11,624 nt of DNA from JBLNDG01 sp050261415 (lineage in GTDB: Bacteria > Bacillota > Clostridia > Lutisporales > Lutisporaceae). Numbering within the stretch: the stretch's first letter is position 1; the number at the start of each line of letters is the position of its first letter. Positions 1 through 6,661 of the stretch are shown piece after piece. Location of the stretch: positions 1 through 11,624 of the forward strand of contig JBLNDG010000223.1 in assembly GCA_050261415.1 (NCBI GenBank). The letters are read 5' to 3'. Both the position numbers and the translations under genes were made by a program. The notes under the pieces are model-generated. The model worked only from the letters and a program-made list of their open reading frames with translations, was not told where the DNA came from and made no database searches.

Positions 1-527
1 CTAGCAGATTCCCTCATGAATTCAGCGGCGGCCAGAGGCAGAGAATAGGGGTTGCAAGAGCACTTGCCATAGAACCACAATTCATCGTTTGTGACGAACC
101 TATATCAGCATTGGACGTTTCAATACAGGCACAGGTTGTAAACCTGCTCATCAAGCTGCAGCAGGAAATGAACCTGACTTATCTGTTTATCGCCCATGAT
201 TTAAGTATGGTTAAACATATATCGGACAGGGTTGCGGTTATGTATCTCGGTACCATGGTTGAGCTGGCTGGAAGCAAAGAGCTTTACGACAGGCCGTTGC
301 ATCCATATACCCAGGCACTGCTCTCCGCTATACCGATTCCTGATCCTGATGTAGAAAAGAACAGGCAGAGGATACTTCTGGAAGGCGACGTACCGAGTCC
401 TATAAATCCGTCTTCAGGATGCAGATTTAAGGGCAGATGCAGGTATGCCAAGGATATCTGCCACCAGGAAATGCCCAAGCTCAAAGAAGTTGCTCCGGAC
501 CACTTTGTAGCATGCCATATAGTATAA
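1..527 (+). CDS. Oligopeptide/dipeptide ABC transporter ATP-binding protein, C-terminal part (5' end outside window)
   Basis: The reading frame is open from the first bases of the window (first full codon at 3) and stops at TAA 525-527, so only the last ~174 residues are visible. In order they show the ABC signature (FSGGQRQRIGVARAL, bases ~21-65), Walker B (FIVCDEP), the D-loop (SALD) and the H-switch (FIAHDLS). A C-terminal oligopeptide/dipeptide-transporter extension follows, with the family's cysteine pattern (CRFKGRC, then C and C near the end). The Walker A motif lies upstream of the window. The family energises import of short peptides from the cytoplasmic face of the membrane, usually as one of two ATPases (OppD/OppF or DppD/DppF). 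The FSGGQRQRIGVARAL form and the gene's last position in an apparent transporter operon favour the OppF/DppF subunit, but this cannot be settled from a partial sequence. The neighbouring murein-peptide enzymes suggest that cell-wall peptides are the cargo. Confidence 0.93.
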   Translation, partial: SRFPHEFSGGQRQRIGVARALAIEPQFIVCDEPISALDVSIQAQVVNLLIKLQQEMNLTYLFIAHDLSMVKHISDRVAVMYLGTMVELAGSKELYDRPLHPYTQALLSAIPIPDPDVEKNRQRILLEGDVPSPINPSSGCRFKGRCRYAKDICHQEMPKLKEVAPDHFVACHIV

Positions 528-613
528 TTTGATAAATAAATATTAAAGTATTTGAAATACTTACATTCCTCCTATACAGAAGCGGGAGAAGTATTACGAG
601 AAGAGGGATACCG

Positions 614-1912
614 ATGGATACAAAAGAATTAATTGAAATAAATGAAAGAGGGCATATAGTTTTTGACGGTTGTGACGTTGTAGAGCTGGCAAAGGAATAT
701 GGCACCCCTCTTTATGTTGTCAGCGAAAGCGAAGTACGAAGAAGATGCAAGCGTATACAAGAGTATTTCATGCAGAAATATCCCAATACTCTGGCTTTAT
801 ATGCAAGTAAGGCAATGAGTAATATGGCGGTTTACAAGATTATCAAGGAAGAAGGCATGGGAATTGATGTAGTTTCCGGCGGGGAGTTATATACAGCTAT
901 AAAAGCCGGTTTCCCAATGGAAAAGGTATATTTTCATGGAAACAACAAAACACCGGAGGAGATTAAGCTTGGGATAGACAATAACGTAGGCTGTTTTGTA
1001 ATAGACAATGATTATGAAATCGGTTTAATTCAAAAGTTGGCTCTTGAGAGCGGAAAAACTGTCAAGGCATTGCTTAGAATTACACCTGGTGTATCCGGAC
1101 ATACCCATGAATATATATCTACAGGCCAAATAGATTCCAAGTTCGGGTTTTCCGTTCAGAATGGCGTGGCTTTCAATGCGGTCAAAAAGGTTCTGGGCTG
1201 CCCGAACATTCATTTTGCAGGTGTTCATTGCCATGTTGGTTCCCAGATATACCGCTTTGAGGCATACAGCGAATCTGTAAAGATAATGACCACACTTGTA
1301 CAGCAGATTAAGCTTGAGCTGGGTGTGGAAATAGAAGAGCTGAATATGGGTGGCGGCTTTGGGGTTTTTGATTATGATGCGGATAAACAAGTTGATATTG
1401 TAGAATTTATTGAAACAATAATGAATAACATAGAAGAACAGTGTAAAATCAAAGATATCAAAAGACCAAGGGTTCTCATCGAACCAGGCCGCTGGGTTGT
1501 CGGTGAATCAGGAATAACACTGTATACTATAGGCTCCATTAAAGAGATTAAAGGAATAAGAAAGTATGTAAGCGTTGACGGCGGAATGGCGGATAATCCG
1601 AGGCATGCCCTGTACCAAGCCATATATAAGGCTGAAGTTGCTAATAAGGCTGGAGAGCCGTGCACTGACACAGTAACTATTGCTGGAAGATGCTGCGAGT
1701 CAGGTGATATTCTTATTAAAGACTTAAAAACTCCGGCACTGGAGACTGGTGACATACTTGCTGTGTATGGAACAGGAGCTTACAACTATTCGATGTCCAG
1801 CAACTACAACAGATTGACAAAGCCTGCTCTGGTTATGACAAACAACGGTAAATCCAGAGTGGCTGTCAGAAGGGAAACCTATGAAGATCTATTAAGGTGC
1901 GAACAGGTTTGA
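614..1912 (+). CDS. lysA: Diaminopimelate decarboxylase
   Basis: A 432-residue, PLP-dependent fold-III decarboxylase that converts meso-diaminopimelate to L-lysine plus CO2 in the cytoplasm, the last step of lysine synthesis. Visible family motifs are the PLP-binding lysine K66 (YASKAMSNMAVYKI), HVGSQ at 207-211, the phosphate-binding GGGFG at 246-250, EPGR at 290-293, the CESGD active-site segment with C361 (contributed across the dimer), and YGTGAYNYSMSSNYN from Y385. Length fits the family. The start is ATG 614, with an AAGAGGG ribosome binding site six bases upstream. It begins 86 bp after the ABC ATPase stop and could be co-transcribed with it; a possible TTGAAA/TATACA promoter (552-578) has a short 15-bp spacer and is weak. 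Placement beside murein-peptide genes, rather than with dap biosynthesis genes, suggests it may also act on diaminopimelate salvaged from cell wall. Related ornithine or carboxynorspermidine decarboxylases are less likely because of the CESGD and HVGSQ forms. Confidence 0.93.
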   Translation: MDTKELIEINERGHIVFDGCDVVELAKEYGTPLYVVSESEVRRRCKRIQEYFMQKYPNTLALYASKAMSNMAVYKIIKEEGMGIDVVSGGELYTAIKAGFPMEKVYFHGNNKTPEEIKLGIDNNVGCFVIDNDYEIGLIQKLALESGKTVKALLRITPGVSGHTHEYISTGQIDSKFGFSVQNGVAFNAVKKVLGCPNIHFAGVHCHVGSQIYRFEAYSESVKIMTTLVQQIKLELGVEIEELNMGGGFGVFDYDADKQVDIVEFIETIMNNIEEQCKIKDIKRPRVLIEPGRWVVGESGITLYTIGSIKEIKGIRKYVSVDGGMADNPRHALYQAIYKAEVANKAGEPCTDTVTIAGRCCESGDILIKDLKTPALETGDILAVYGTGAYNYSMSSNYNRLTKPALVMTNNGKSRVAVRRETYEDLLRCEQV

Positions 1913-1985
1913 TAATGGAAGGCTTGCCGTAAAGCATGGGGAAATCATAAACTATAGCCTGGGCAAGCTAATAAGAAGATAATAT

Positions 1986-2324
1986 TTACAGCTCGACAGG
2001 TTTGCCGCTCTTAAAGTCCAAATATTTTTTCTGGGCATCCTTAAAGGCGACCAGTATGGCTTTTTGTGAGGAACCAAGGTAACGTTTTGTAATCTGGTTT
2101 TTAATAGTTTCATAGTCTGTTGCCATGTTCTCACCTATCAATATATCTTTTAGGATATTGTTTGTCAGTGAAATTATGGCATTACATTCGATATCAATTA
2201 TTTTACCGTTTGTGCCATCAACAATGAAGCCTATAAAAAACTGCCCGTACAGCTGGGTAATCGGATTGTTCATCTGGGACTTTGAATTTCCTATAATATA
2301 TAATGCATTTGCGGGGTAGATCAT
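1986..2324 (-). CDS. DUF3870 domain protein of unknown function
   Basis: A 112-residue soluble protein read on the reverse strand. The N-terminal half carries the pattern I associate with DUF3870: MIYPANALYIIGNSK, then NPITQLYGQFFIGFIVD, then IIDIECNAIISLT. The C-terminal part (KNQITKRYLGSSQKAILVAFKDAQKKYL) is amphipathic and helical in appearance. There is no signal peptide or membrane segment. I chose the ATG at 2324-2322 because an AGGAGG site lies six bases upstream; an upstream in-frame ATG at 2339 would add five residues but overlaps this site. The biochemical role is not known to me. The gene converges on lysA (73 bp between the two stops) and diverges from the leader of the murein-peptide operon. 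That places it inside the locus but as a separate transcription unit. The conserved single cysteine (EC-N) and YGQFFIG core could be functional, but nothing in the sequence proves a reaction. Confidence 0.8.
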   Translation of the reverse strand: MIYPANALYIIGNSKSQMNNPITQLYGQFFIGFIVDGTNGKIIDIECNAIISLTNNILKDILIGENMATDYETIKNQITKRYLGSSQKAILVAFKDAQKKYLDFKSGKPVEL

Positions 2325-2434
2325 ATTTATCCTCCTCAATAAGTGATTTTATACTATAAAAAGAAACATAAGATTGCATGTCTTTCATAACAATAAAATA
2401 GCATAAAATTGAGTTATGTACAAATAAAAATATT

Positions 2435-2462
2435 TTGCCCCGACGGAGGATTTTTATAAAAT
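2435..2462 (+). promoter_or_regulatory. Putative SigA promoter for the murein-peptide operon leader
   Basis: TTGCCC at 2435-2440 and TAAAAT at 2457-2462 are separated by 16 bp. The -10 box matches consensus at five of six positions and the -35 at four of six. It lies directly before the structured leader and would start transcription near 2470. No better promoter is visible between the leader's terminator and the first gene of the operon. The start site itself is inferred. Confidence 0.4.
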
Positions 2463-2469
2463 ACAGCGT

Positions 2470-2640
2470 ATATATATTAACAATACAAAAAGTGACACTG
2501 GTGGTAGAGATTGTGTTCTACTGCGGTTCAAATGTTTCTTATGCTGCGTCATTTATTGTGGAAGATTGGGCTTGCCCGTATAATCTTTCCTGATGCGTAA
2601 ATGAAATCCGGCAGAAAGGGGTTACCTTTCTGCTTTTTTT
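2470..2640 (+). ncRNA. Structured 5' leader or small RNA ending in an intrinsic terminator; class not recognised
   Basis: This ~170-nt stretch between DUF3870 and the beta-lactamase-fold gene has no convincing coding frame but several nested helices. Bases 2490-2496 (AAGTGAC) can pair with 2548-2554 (GTCATTT), enclosing an 8-bp hairpin (2501-2508 with 2517-2524). A second domain has 2550-2555 (CATTTA) pairing with 2598-2603 (TAAATG), 2560-2567 with 2582-2590, and 2568-2570 with 2575-2577 around a CTTG tetraloop. The two outer helices share bases 2550-2554, so they are mutually exclusive, as expected of a switching RNA. A terminator hairpin follows at 2611-2633. It does not match riboswitch or T-box consensus sequences that I can recall (no T-box TGG-ACC-GCG core, no lysine or c-di-AMP core). 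It could be an attenuator for the downstream operon or an independent small RNA. The 5' end is inferred from the putative promoter. Confidence 0.45.
2611..2640 (+). terminator. Rho-independent terminator upstream of the murein-peptide operon
   Basis: GCAGAAAGG (2611-2619) pairs perfectly with CCTTTCTGC (2625-2633) around a 5-nt loop, followed by seven T residues (2634-2640). It lies about 70 bp before the start codon of the next gene on the same strand. No coding gene on the + strand precedes it, so it either ends a small RNA or acts as an attenuator that operon transcripts must pass. Confidence 0.9.
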
Positions 2641-2712
2641 GTTTTGAATAGTAAATACTAATTTCCTGTTCAATTGGGGATGTTGACATTGAAGTAAGGG
2701 GTGAGGTTCCAA

Positions 2713-3498
2713 ATGATTGAAAAGGTTATAGAGAATGCTTTAAAATCAATGCAGGGAGAATTTTCGGTAGTCTTGAAAGACTTGAAAAGCGGTATTGTTT
2801 ATTTTGAAAAGGATGCTGACAGACAGGTTCCATCTGCAAGTACAATAAAAATACTGGTTATGATTGAAGCTTTCAGAAAATCCCTGCTCGGTAAACTGGA
2901 TTTGGACGGAAAGGTCAAAATAAAAAAGGATGAAAAAGTGGATTTCAGTATTATTACTGAAATGAATACCGATGAATATTTAGTGAGGGATTTAATAATT
3001 TTGATGATGACAATAAGTGATAATACAGCTACCAATGTACTTATTGACTTGCTTGGCATGGATGACATCAATAATACAGGGGCCGCATTGGGGCTTCGTG
3101 GTACAGTTCTTCAAAGAAAAATGATGGATTTTGAGGCTGCCAAACAAGGCAGGCAAAATCTTACCACACCGATGGATATGCTTCGGCTTGTGGAGAAGCT
3201 GTATAGGAACGATATACTTACACCAAAAGCCTGCGGTGAGATGTTGAAGATTATGAGTACCAAAGTCGGCAGGGATTATATGATACGGGATCTTCCGGCT
3301 GATATCAGGGTCGCTCATAAACCAGGTGAACTGAATGAACTTAACCATGACATTGGTATTGTTTATACTCCGGCTTGTGATTACGCCTTGGGGATATTCG
3401 CAACCGGACTTAAGGACAATATCATGGGTAGAAGATATATAGCGGAGCTATCCAGGGAAATATTCGACCATATATATAAGTTAGGAGGAATAGAATGA
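2713..3498 (+). CDS. Class A beta-lactamase-fold serine hydrolase, cytoplasmic; probable murein-peptide enzyme rather than resistance beta-lactamase
   Basis: A 261-residue protein of the penicillin-recognising serine enzyme family (Beta-lactamase2 type). It shows the S-x-x-K nucleophile motif as S43-T-I-K46 in PSASTIKI, S102-D103-N104, and a third box K203-P204-G205 in HKPGEL where a classical enzyme has KTG/KSG. The omega-loop region reads DFEAAKQGRQNLTTP (E141 to N149) and lacks the E-x-x-x-N spacing of true class A beta-lactamases. There is no signal peptide or lipobox, so it should be cytoplasmic, unlike exported resistance beta-lactamases. ATG 2713 is chosen because GGTGAGG lies six bases upstream; a GTG at 2701 in the same frame would overlap that site. 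Its TGA overlaps the ATG of the epimerase gene by 4 bp, so the two are probably translationally coupled. In this operon it occupies the place of a carboxypeptidase trimming murein peptides; that role is inference. Confidence 0.85.
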   Translation: MIEKVIENALKSMQGEFSVVLKDLKSGIVYFEKDADRQVPSASTIKILVMIEAFRKSLLGKLDLDGKVKIKKDEKVDFSIITEMNTDEYLVRDLIILMMTISDNTATNVLIDLLGMDDINNTGAALGLRGTVLQRKMMDFEAAKQGRQNLTTPMDMLRLVEKLYRNDILTPKACGEMLKIMSTKVGRDYMIRDLPADIRVAHKPGELNELNHDIGIVYTPACDYALGIFATGLKDNIMGRRYIAELSREIFDHIYKLGGIE

Positions 3499-4568
3499 AG
3501 ATAACAAGAATTGAAACATCGATGCTCACTACTCCACTCAAGAAGCCTTTTAAAACTGCACTAAGACAAACCAGCGTATCTGAAAGTATAATAGTTAAGA
3601 TTCATTGTGACGACGGGCAGGTTGGCTATGGGGGTGCTCCTCCAACAGCAGTTATAACAGGAGATACCTTGGGTTCAATAAGAGGTGCAATAGAGAATTT
3701 CATTGGTCCGGCAATAATGGGAATGGAAATAGAAGAATTCGATCCTCTGATGAAAAAACTCCATAGCTCAATTTACCGGAACACCAGTGCAAAGGCTGCG
3801 GTCGATATGGCCTTATATGATTTGTTCGGAAAGCATTTCAAGCTGCCTTTATATAAGCTCTTTGGGGGGGCAAGGAAAGAAATTGAATCTGATATTACAG
3901 TAAGCGTAAATTCCCCTGAAGAAATGGCGGAGGATGCAATAGCTTATATAAAAAGAGGCTATACTACGCTTAAGACAAAGGTTGGCCTGGATAGTGAACT
4001 TGATATTGTGAGGGTCAAAAAAATAAGGGAAGCTGTCGGAAATGATATCAAGCTGCGTCTTGATGCGAACCAGGGCTGGATTGCAAAGGAAGCGGTCAAA
4101 ACTATAAAGAAGCTTGAAGATATGGGAATGAATATAGAACTTGTTGAACAGCCCGTTAAAGCTCATGATATAGAAGGGCTGAAGTATGTAACTGATAATG
4201 TGGATACGCCTATAATGGCTGATGAATCGCTGTTCCTGCCTGAGGACGGCTTCGAGATTCTTAAGCTCAGAGCAGCGGATATTCTCAACATAAAGCTGAT
4301 GAAATGCGGAGGAATTTATAACGCATTGAAGATTAACGCCATGGCTGAGAGCTGCGGTGTGGAATGTATGCTGGGAAGCATGATTGAGAGCAAAATTGGA
4401 ATTACAGCTGCAGGGCATCTGGCATGCGGTAAGCTTAATATCACGAGGGTGGATCTTGATGCCGTAGATTTAATGGCTGAAGATCCTATTGACGGAGGAG
4501 TTCTGGTTACAGGCAGCAGACATGCGATGCCTGAAAGCTATGGTTTGGGTATAAACGGACTGAAATAG
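3495..4568 (+). CDS. ykfB: L-Ala-D/L-Glu epimerase (dipeptide epimerase, enolase superfamily)
   Basis: A 357-residue enolase-superfamily enzyme of the muconate-lactonizing subgroup. It epimerises L-Ala-D-Glu from murein peptides to L-Ala-L-Glu so that ordinary peptidases can hydrolyse it. Visible catalytic residues are K160-T-K162 (TLKTKVG, acid/base), metal ligands D190 (LDANQGW), E218 (VEQPV) and D243 (MADES), and the opposite base K267 (NIKLMKCGG). These positions agree within about one residue with those I recall for the B. subtilis enzyme. D320-L-D322, which in this family recognises the substrate amino group, is also present, favouring a dipeptide substrate over a muconate or acyl-amino acid one. 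The start ATG 3495 has AGGAGGAAT just upstream and overlaps the previous stop by 4 bp. The NlpC/P60 gene follows after 14 bp. Exact dipeptide preference is not proven by sequence. Confidence 0.93.
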   Translation: MKITRIETSMLTTPLKKPFKTALRQTSVSESIIVKIHCDDGQVGYGGAPPTAVITGDTLGSIRGAIENFIGPAIMGMEIEEFDPLMKKLHSSIYRNTSAKAAVDMALYDLFGKHFKLPLYKLFGGARKEIESDITVSVNSPEEMAEDAIAYIKRGYTTLKTKVGLDSELDIVRVKKIREAVGNDIKLRLDANQGWIAKEAVKTIKKLEDMGMNIELVEQPVKAHDIEGLKYVTDNVDTPIMADESLFLPEDGFEILKLRAADILNIKLMKCGGIYNALKINAMAESCGVECMLGSMIESKIGITAAGHLACGKLNITRVDLDAVDLMAEDPIDGGVLVTGSRHAMPESYGLGINGLK

Positions 4569-4582
4569 GAGGAGGGCGGACA

Positions 4583-5401
4583 ATGGAAAGAGCTGTAGTA
4601 TTGAAAAATGTTGCATCGGTAAATCTGGTGCCAGATTTCAAAAGCGAACTGGCAGATGAAGTTCTTCACGGTATGGTGCTGGAGATTGTCGATAAGAAGA
4701 ATGACCCGTGGTATAAAATTAAAACACAATATGATTATGATGGGTACGTGCATAAAAATGATTTAGTAATTGGCGATGATACGGCTTCCAAATGGGAGAA
4801 TGAAAAATACGCTATCTGGAAACTGATTGCAGATGTTTTAGCTGAGCCCAAATATGCAAGCAGCACCGTTGCTACACTTGTAAGAGGCTGTCTGGTAAAG
4901 TACACGGGAGTTTTTGAGGACAAATGGGAAAAAATAGGGCTTGCAGACGGGAGTTGGGGTTGGATCAGAACAGGTTTTGCACGTCCGATAGAAAAGCTGT
5001 CTACAAAAGCTGATGAAGAAAAAATTCGTAAAAATATTGTGAATATAGCTCTGGATTACCTTGGCACCCAGTACAGATGGGGTGGAAAAAGCCAGTTTGG
5101 AATTGACTGCTCAGGGCTGGCTTCAATGGCTTACATGATGAACGGCTTCCTGATTCCAAGGGACGGAGGCCCGCAGCAGAGCTACCTCAAGGCCATAAAA
5201 AGAGAAGAAGCAAAACCCGGAGACCTGCTTTTCTTCCCGGGCCATGTGGCTGTCTATATCGGGGGAGGACGATATGTACATTCAACAGGCAGAGAAGGGT
5301 GCACGCTCATAAACAGCTTTAATAAAGGAAGCGAAGACTATAGGGAGGATCTTGATATAAAGCAGACCGGAACCGGTACGATTTTTGGAATGGGGGTTTA
5401 A
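4583..5401 (+). CDS. ykfC: SH3-NlpC/P60 gamma-D-glutamyl-L-diamino acid endopeptidase, cytoplasmic (YkfC-like)
   Basis: A 272-residue cysteine peptidase. The N-terminal half (about 1-140) has two bacterial SH3-like segments, with VLHGMVLEIVDKKNDPWYKIKT and later LVRGCLVKYTGVFEDKWEKI as typical strand patterns. The C-terminal half is an NlpC/P60 domain with catalytic C176 (DCSGLASM), H221 (PGHVAVYIGGG) and a third polar residue H233 (YVHSTG). The preceding GTQYRWGGKSQFGIDCSG is the family hallmark. The family cuts the gamma-D-Glu to diaminopimelate or lysine bond in murein peptides. No signal peptide is present, in contrast to exported cell-wall hydrolases, so it probably works on imported peptides, as YkfC does. 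Start ATG 4583 follows a GGAGGAGGGCGG ribosome binding stretch. It lies 14 bp after the epimerase gene and 2 bp before dppA, and its products (L-Ala-D-Glu and diaminopimelate) are substrates for the epimerase and possibly LysA. Confidence 0.92.
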   Translation: MERAVVLKNVASVNLVPDFKSELADEVLHGMVLEIVDKKNDPWYKIKTQYDYDGYVHKNDLVIGDDTASKWENEKYAIWKLIADVLAEPKYASSTVATLVRGCLVKYTGVFEDKWEKIGLADGSWGWIRTGFARPIEKLSTKADEEKIRKNIVNIALDYLGTQYRWGGKSQFGIDCSGLASMAYMMNGFLIPRDGGPQQSYLKAIKREEAKPGDLLFFPGHVAVYIGGGRYVHSTGREGCTLINSFNKGSEDYREDLDIKQTGTGTIFGMGV

Positions 5402-5403
5402 GC

Positions 5404-6246
5404 ATGGAGAAGATTTATGTTTCTGTAGATTTGGAGGGTATAGGCGGAATCGTAAGTCCGGACCAGGTAGGAATTGTGGACAATGATTTCTACAGCGAGG
5501 CAAGAAGACTCATGGCAGGAGAAGCAAATGCCGTTATAGAAGGTATCAATCAGGCAGGCGGATTAGCTGTTGTTGGTGATTCCCACGGCAACGAGCTCAA
5601 TATGTCCATAGAGCTTCTGAAGGGGGATTTCCTGTTATGCTGCGGCCAGGACAAGATGTTGTCGATGATGGGCGGTATGGATGACACTTACAGTGGAGTC
5701 ATACTTTTGGGATATCATTCACGCTTTGGAACGCCTATGGCAATTATGGACCATACCTACAGCCCCACAACCCTTAGAGAGCTAAAAATAAATGGTGTGC
5801 CGGTCGGAGAATCGGAAATAAATGCGGAAGTAGCAGGGTATTTTAATGTACCTGTGCTGATGGTTGCGGGTGATGATGTTACAATGGCGCAAGTAAAAAA
5901 ATCCTTTTCAACTATCGAAACAGTAGCTGTTAAAAAGAGTATCGGAAGATATTCCGCACTCTGCGAACCTGTAGACAAAGTTAGAGAAAAGCTCAGAGAA
6001 GCTGCAAAAAGGGTTACCGAGAATATTGATAAATACGGATTTATCTATAAATCCAAACCTCCTATACGGATGGAGTTCATATGGAATACAGCTGTAATGG
6101 CCGAGATTTGTACTTATGTCCCTGGAGTTGTCAGAGTGGATGAAAGGACAACAGCCTATGAGTGTGATGACTACATCCAAGCCTTTAAGTTATTTACCGT
6201 ATTCAGAAGGCTGGCAAGTGCCGTATCCAACAGGGAATACCTATAA
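5404..6246 (+). CDS. dppA: M55-family D-aminopeptidase (DppA-like)
   Basis: A 280-residue zinc peptidase of family M55, close to the ~274 residues of B. subtilis DppA, which releases N-terminal D-amino acids such as D-Ala from short peptides. Residues corresponding to the metal and active-site set are visible: D9 and E11 (SVDLEGIGG), H61 (DSHGNELNM), H105 (GYHSRF), H117 (MDHTYSP) and E136 in PVGESEIN. No signal peptide is seen, consistent with cytoplasmic action on imported peptides. The ATG lies two bases after the NlpC/P60 stop and uses the GGGGG at the end of that gene as ribosome binding site, suggesting translational coupling. It is the last gene of the four-gene operon. A D-Ala-D-Ala or D-Ala-containing murein peptide is the likely substrate by context; other D-peptides are possible. 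Confidence 0.92.
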   Translation: MEKIYVSVDLEGIGGIVSPDQVGIVDNDFYSEARRLMAGEANAVIEGINQAGGLAVVGDSHGNELNMSIELLKGDFLLCCGQDKMLSMMGGMDDTYSGVILLGYHSRFGTPMAIMDHTYSPTTLRELKINGVPVGESEINAEVAGYFNVPVLMVAGDDVTMAQVKKSFSTIETVAVKKSIGRYSALCEPVDKVREKLREAAKRVTENIDKYGFIYKSKPPIRMEFIWNTAVMAEICTYVPGVVRVDERTTAYECDDYIQAFKLFTVFRRLASAVSNREYL

Positions 6247-6273
6247 ATCATTGCAGTTTGCCCCAATTAAATA

Positions 6274-6351
6274 TCTACTGGATAAATAGCAAACATCCCA
6301 ACACTTTTAGCAATAATTTGATTCTATCAGATTATTAAAATTCAAATTATT
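6274..6351. repeat. AT-rich inverted repeat and copy of a 10-mer downstream of dppA
   Basis: AATAATTTGA (6312-6321) and TCAAATTATT (6342-6351) form a perfect 10-bp inverted repeat with a 20-nt loop, but no T-run follows, so it is not a convincing terminator. TCTACTGGAT (6274-6283) recurs exactly at 6505-6514 and, inverted, at 6481-6490 within the next hairpin. The rest of 6247-6477 is AT-rich and I see no gene in it. Confidence 0.4.
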
Positions 6352-6477
6352 AAATATAACAAAAATTTAGAAATTTCGACACAATCAGAAGGGATATTTG
6401 CTTTTGTAACGAATACTATTACTATAGAGTATAAAAAAGCTGTAATCACTACTGCTTTGTTTACTTACCACGTATTC

Positions 6478-6524
6478 AAAATCCAGTAGAAAATAGTTCT
6501 ATTTTCTACTGGATTTTATTTTAA
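6478..6524 (+). terminator. Long perfect hairpin, probable terminator after dppA
   Basis: AAAATCCAGTAGAAAATA (6478-6495) pairs perfectly over 18 bp with TATTTTCTACTGGATTTT (6500-6517) around the 4-nt loop GTTC, followed by ATTTT. The stem is AT-rich but long. It lies 231 bp beyond the dppA stop and before the oppA promoter, so it probably separates the two units. It could also work on the reverse strand because the arms end in A and T runs. Confidence 0.65.
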
Positions 6525-6552
6525 GTTATTGTATTTGAACAATAATTTTCCA

Positions 6553-6582
6553 TTACAAAAAAAGTCTAGTTAGGTATATAAT
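6553..6582 (+). promoter_or_regulatory. Putative promoter of the oligopeptide-binding protein gene
   Basis: A perfect TATAAT -10 box (6577-6582, inside TATATAAT) lies about 80 bp before the start codon. The -35 is poor: TTACAA at 6553-6558 with an 18-bp spacer matches only half of the consensus, which suggests activator dependence or another -35 choice. Its position just after the terminator hairpin supports separate transcription of oppA. Confidence 0.5.
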
Positions 6583-6610
6583 TATTTCTAAAGAAGGTTA
6601 AAGTGTTCCA

Positions 6611-6631
6611 AAGGCTTAATACGTAAGCCTT
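6611..6631 (+). promoter_or_regulatory. 5' UTR hairpin before oppA
   Basis: AAGGCTTA (6611-6618) and TAAGCCTT (6624-6631) form a perfect 8-bp stem with a 5-nt loop. It sits between the -10 box and the GGGGGA ribosome binding site (6647-6652). It has no T-run, so it is not a terminator. It may stabilise the transcript or be an operator; its role is inferred only from position. Confidence 0.45.
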
Positions 6632-6661
6632 ATATATAAAAATAAAGGGGGAAGCAGAATT

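Noticed and set aside
546..562. AAGTATT/AATACTT hairpin between the ABC ATPase and lysA as a terminator.
   Set aside because: Seven AT-rich base pairs with a 3-nt loop and no T-run on the + strand; too weak to separate the two genes.
1921..1969. GGCTTGCC / GGCAAGCT inverted repeat between the convergent lysA and DUF3870 genes, as a bidirectional terminator.
   Set aside because: The stem is only 7-8 bp with a loop above 30 nt and no T-run follows on either strand.
2532..2600. A 22-codon reading frame (starting MFLMLRHLLWK) inside the structured leader, as a leader peptide for attenuation.
   Set aside because: No ribosome binding site precedes either ATG (2532, 2541), there is no run of a regulatory amino acid codon, and the bases are explained by RNA helices.
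2713..3498. Antibiotic-resistance beta-lactamase.
   Set aside because: No export signal, KPG instead of KTG, no class A Glu-Asn spacing, and an operon of murein-peptide enzymes.
3495..4568. Muconate cycloisomerase or o-succinylbenzoate synthase.
   Set aside because: The D-x-D near residue 320, NIKLMK base and the neighbouring NlpC/P60 and DppA genes fit a dipeptide epimerase; no menaquinone or aromatic-degradation genes are nearby.
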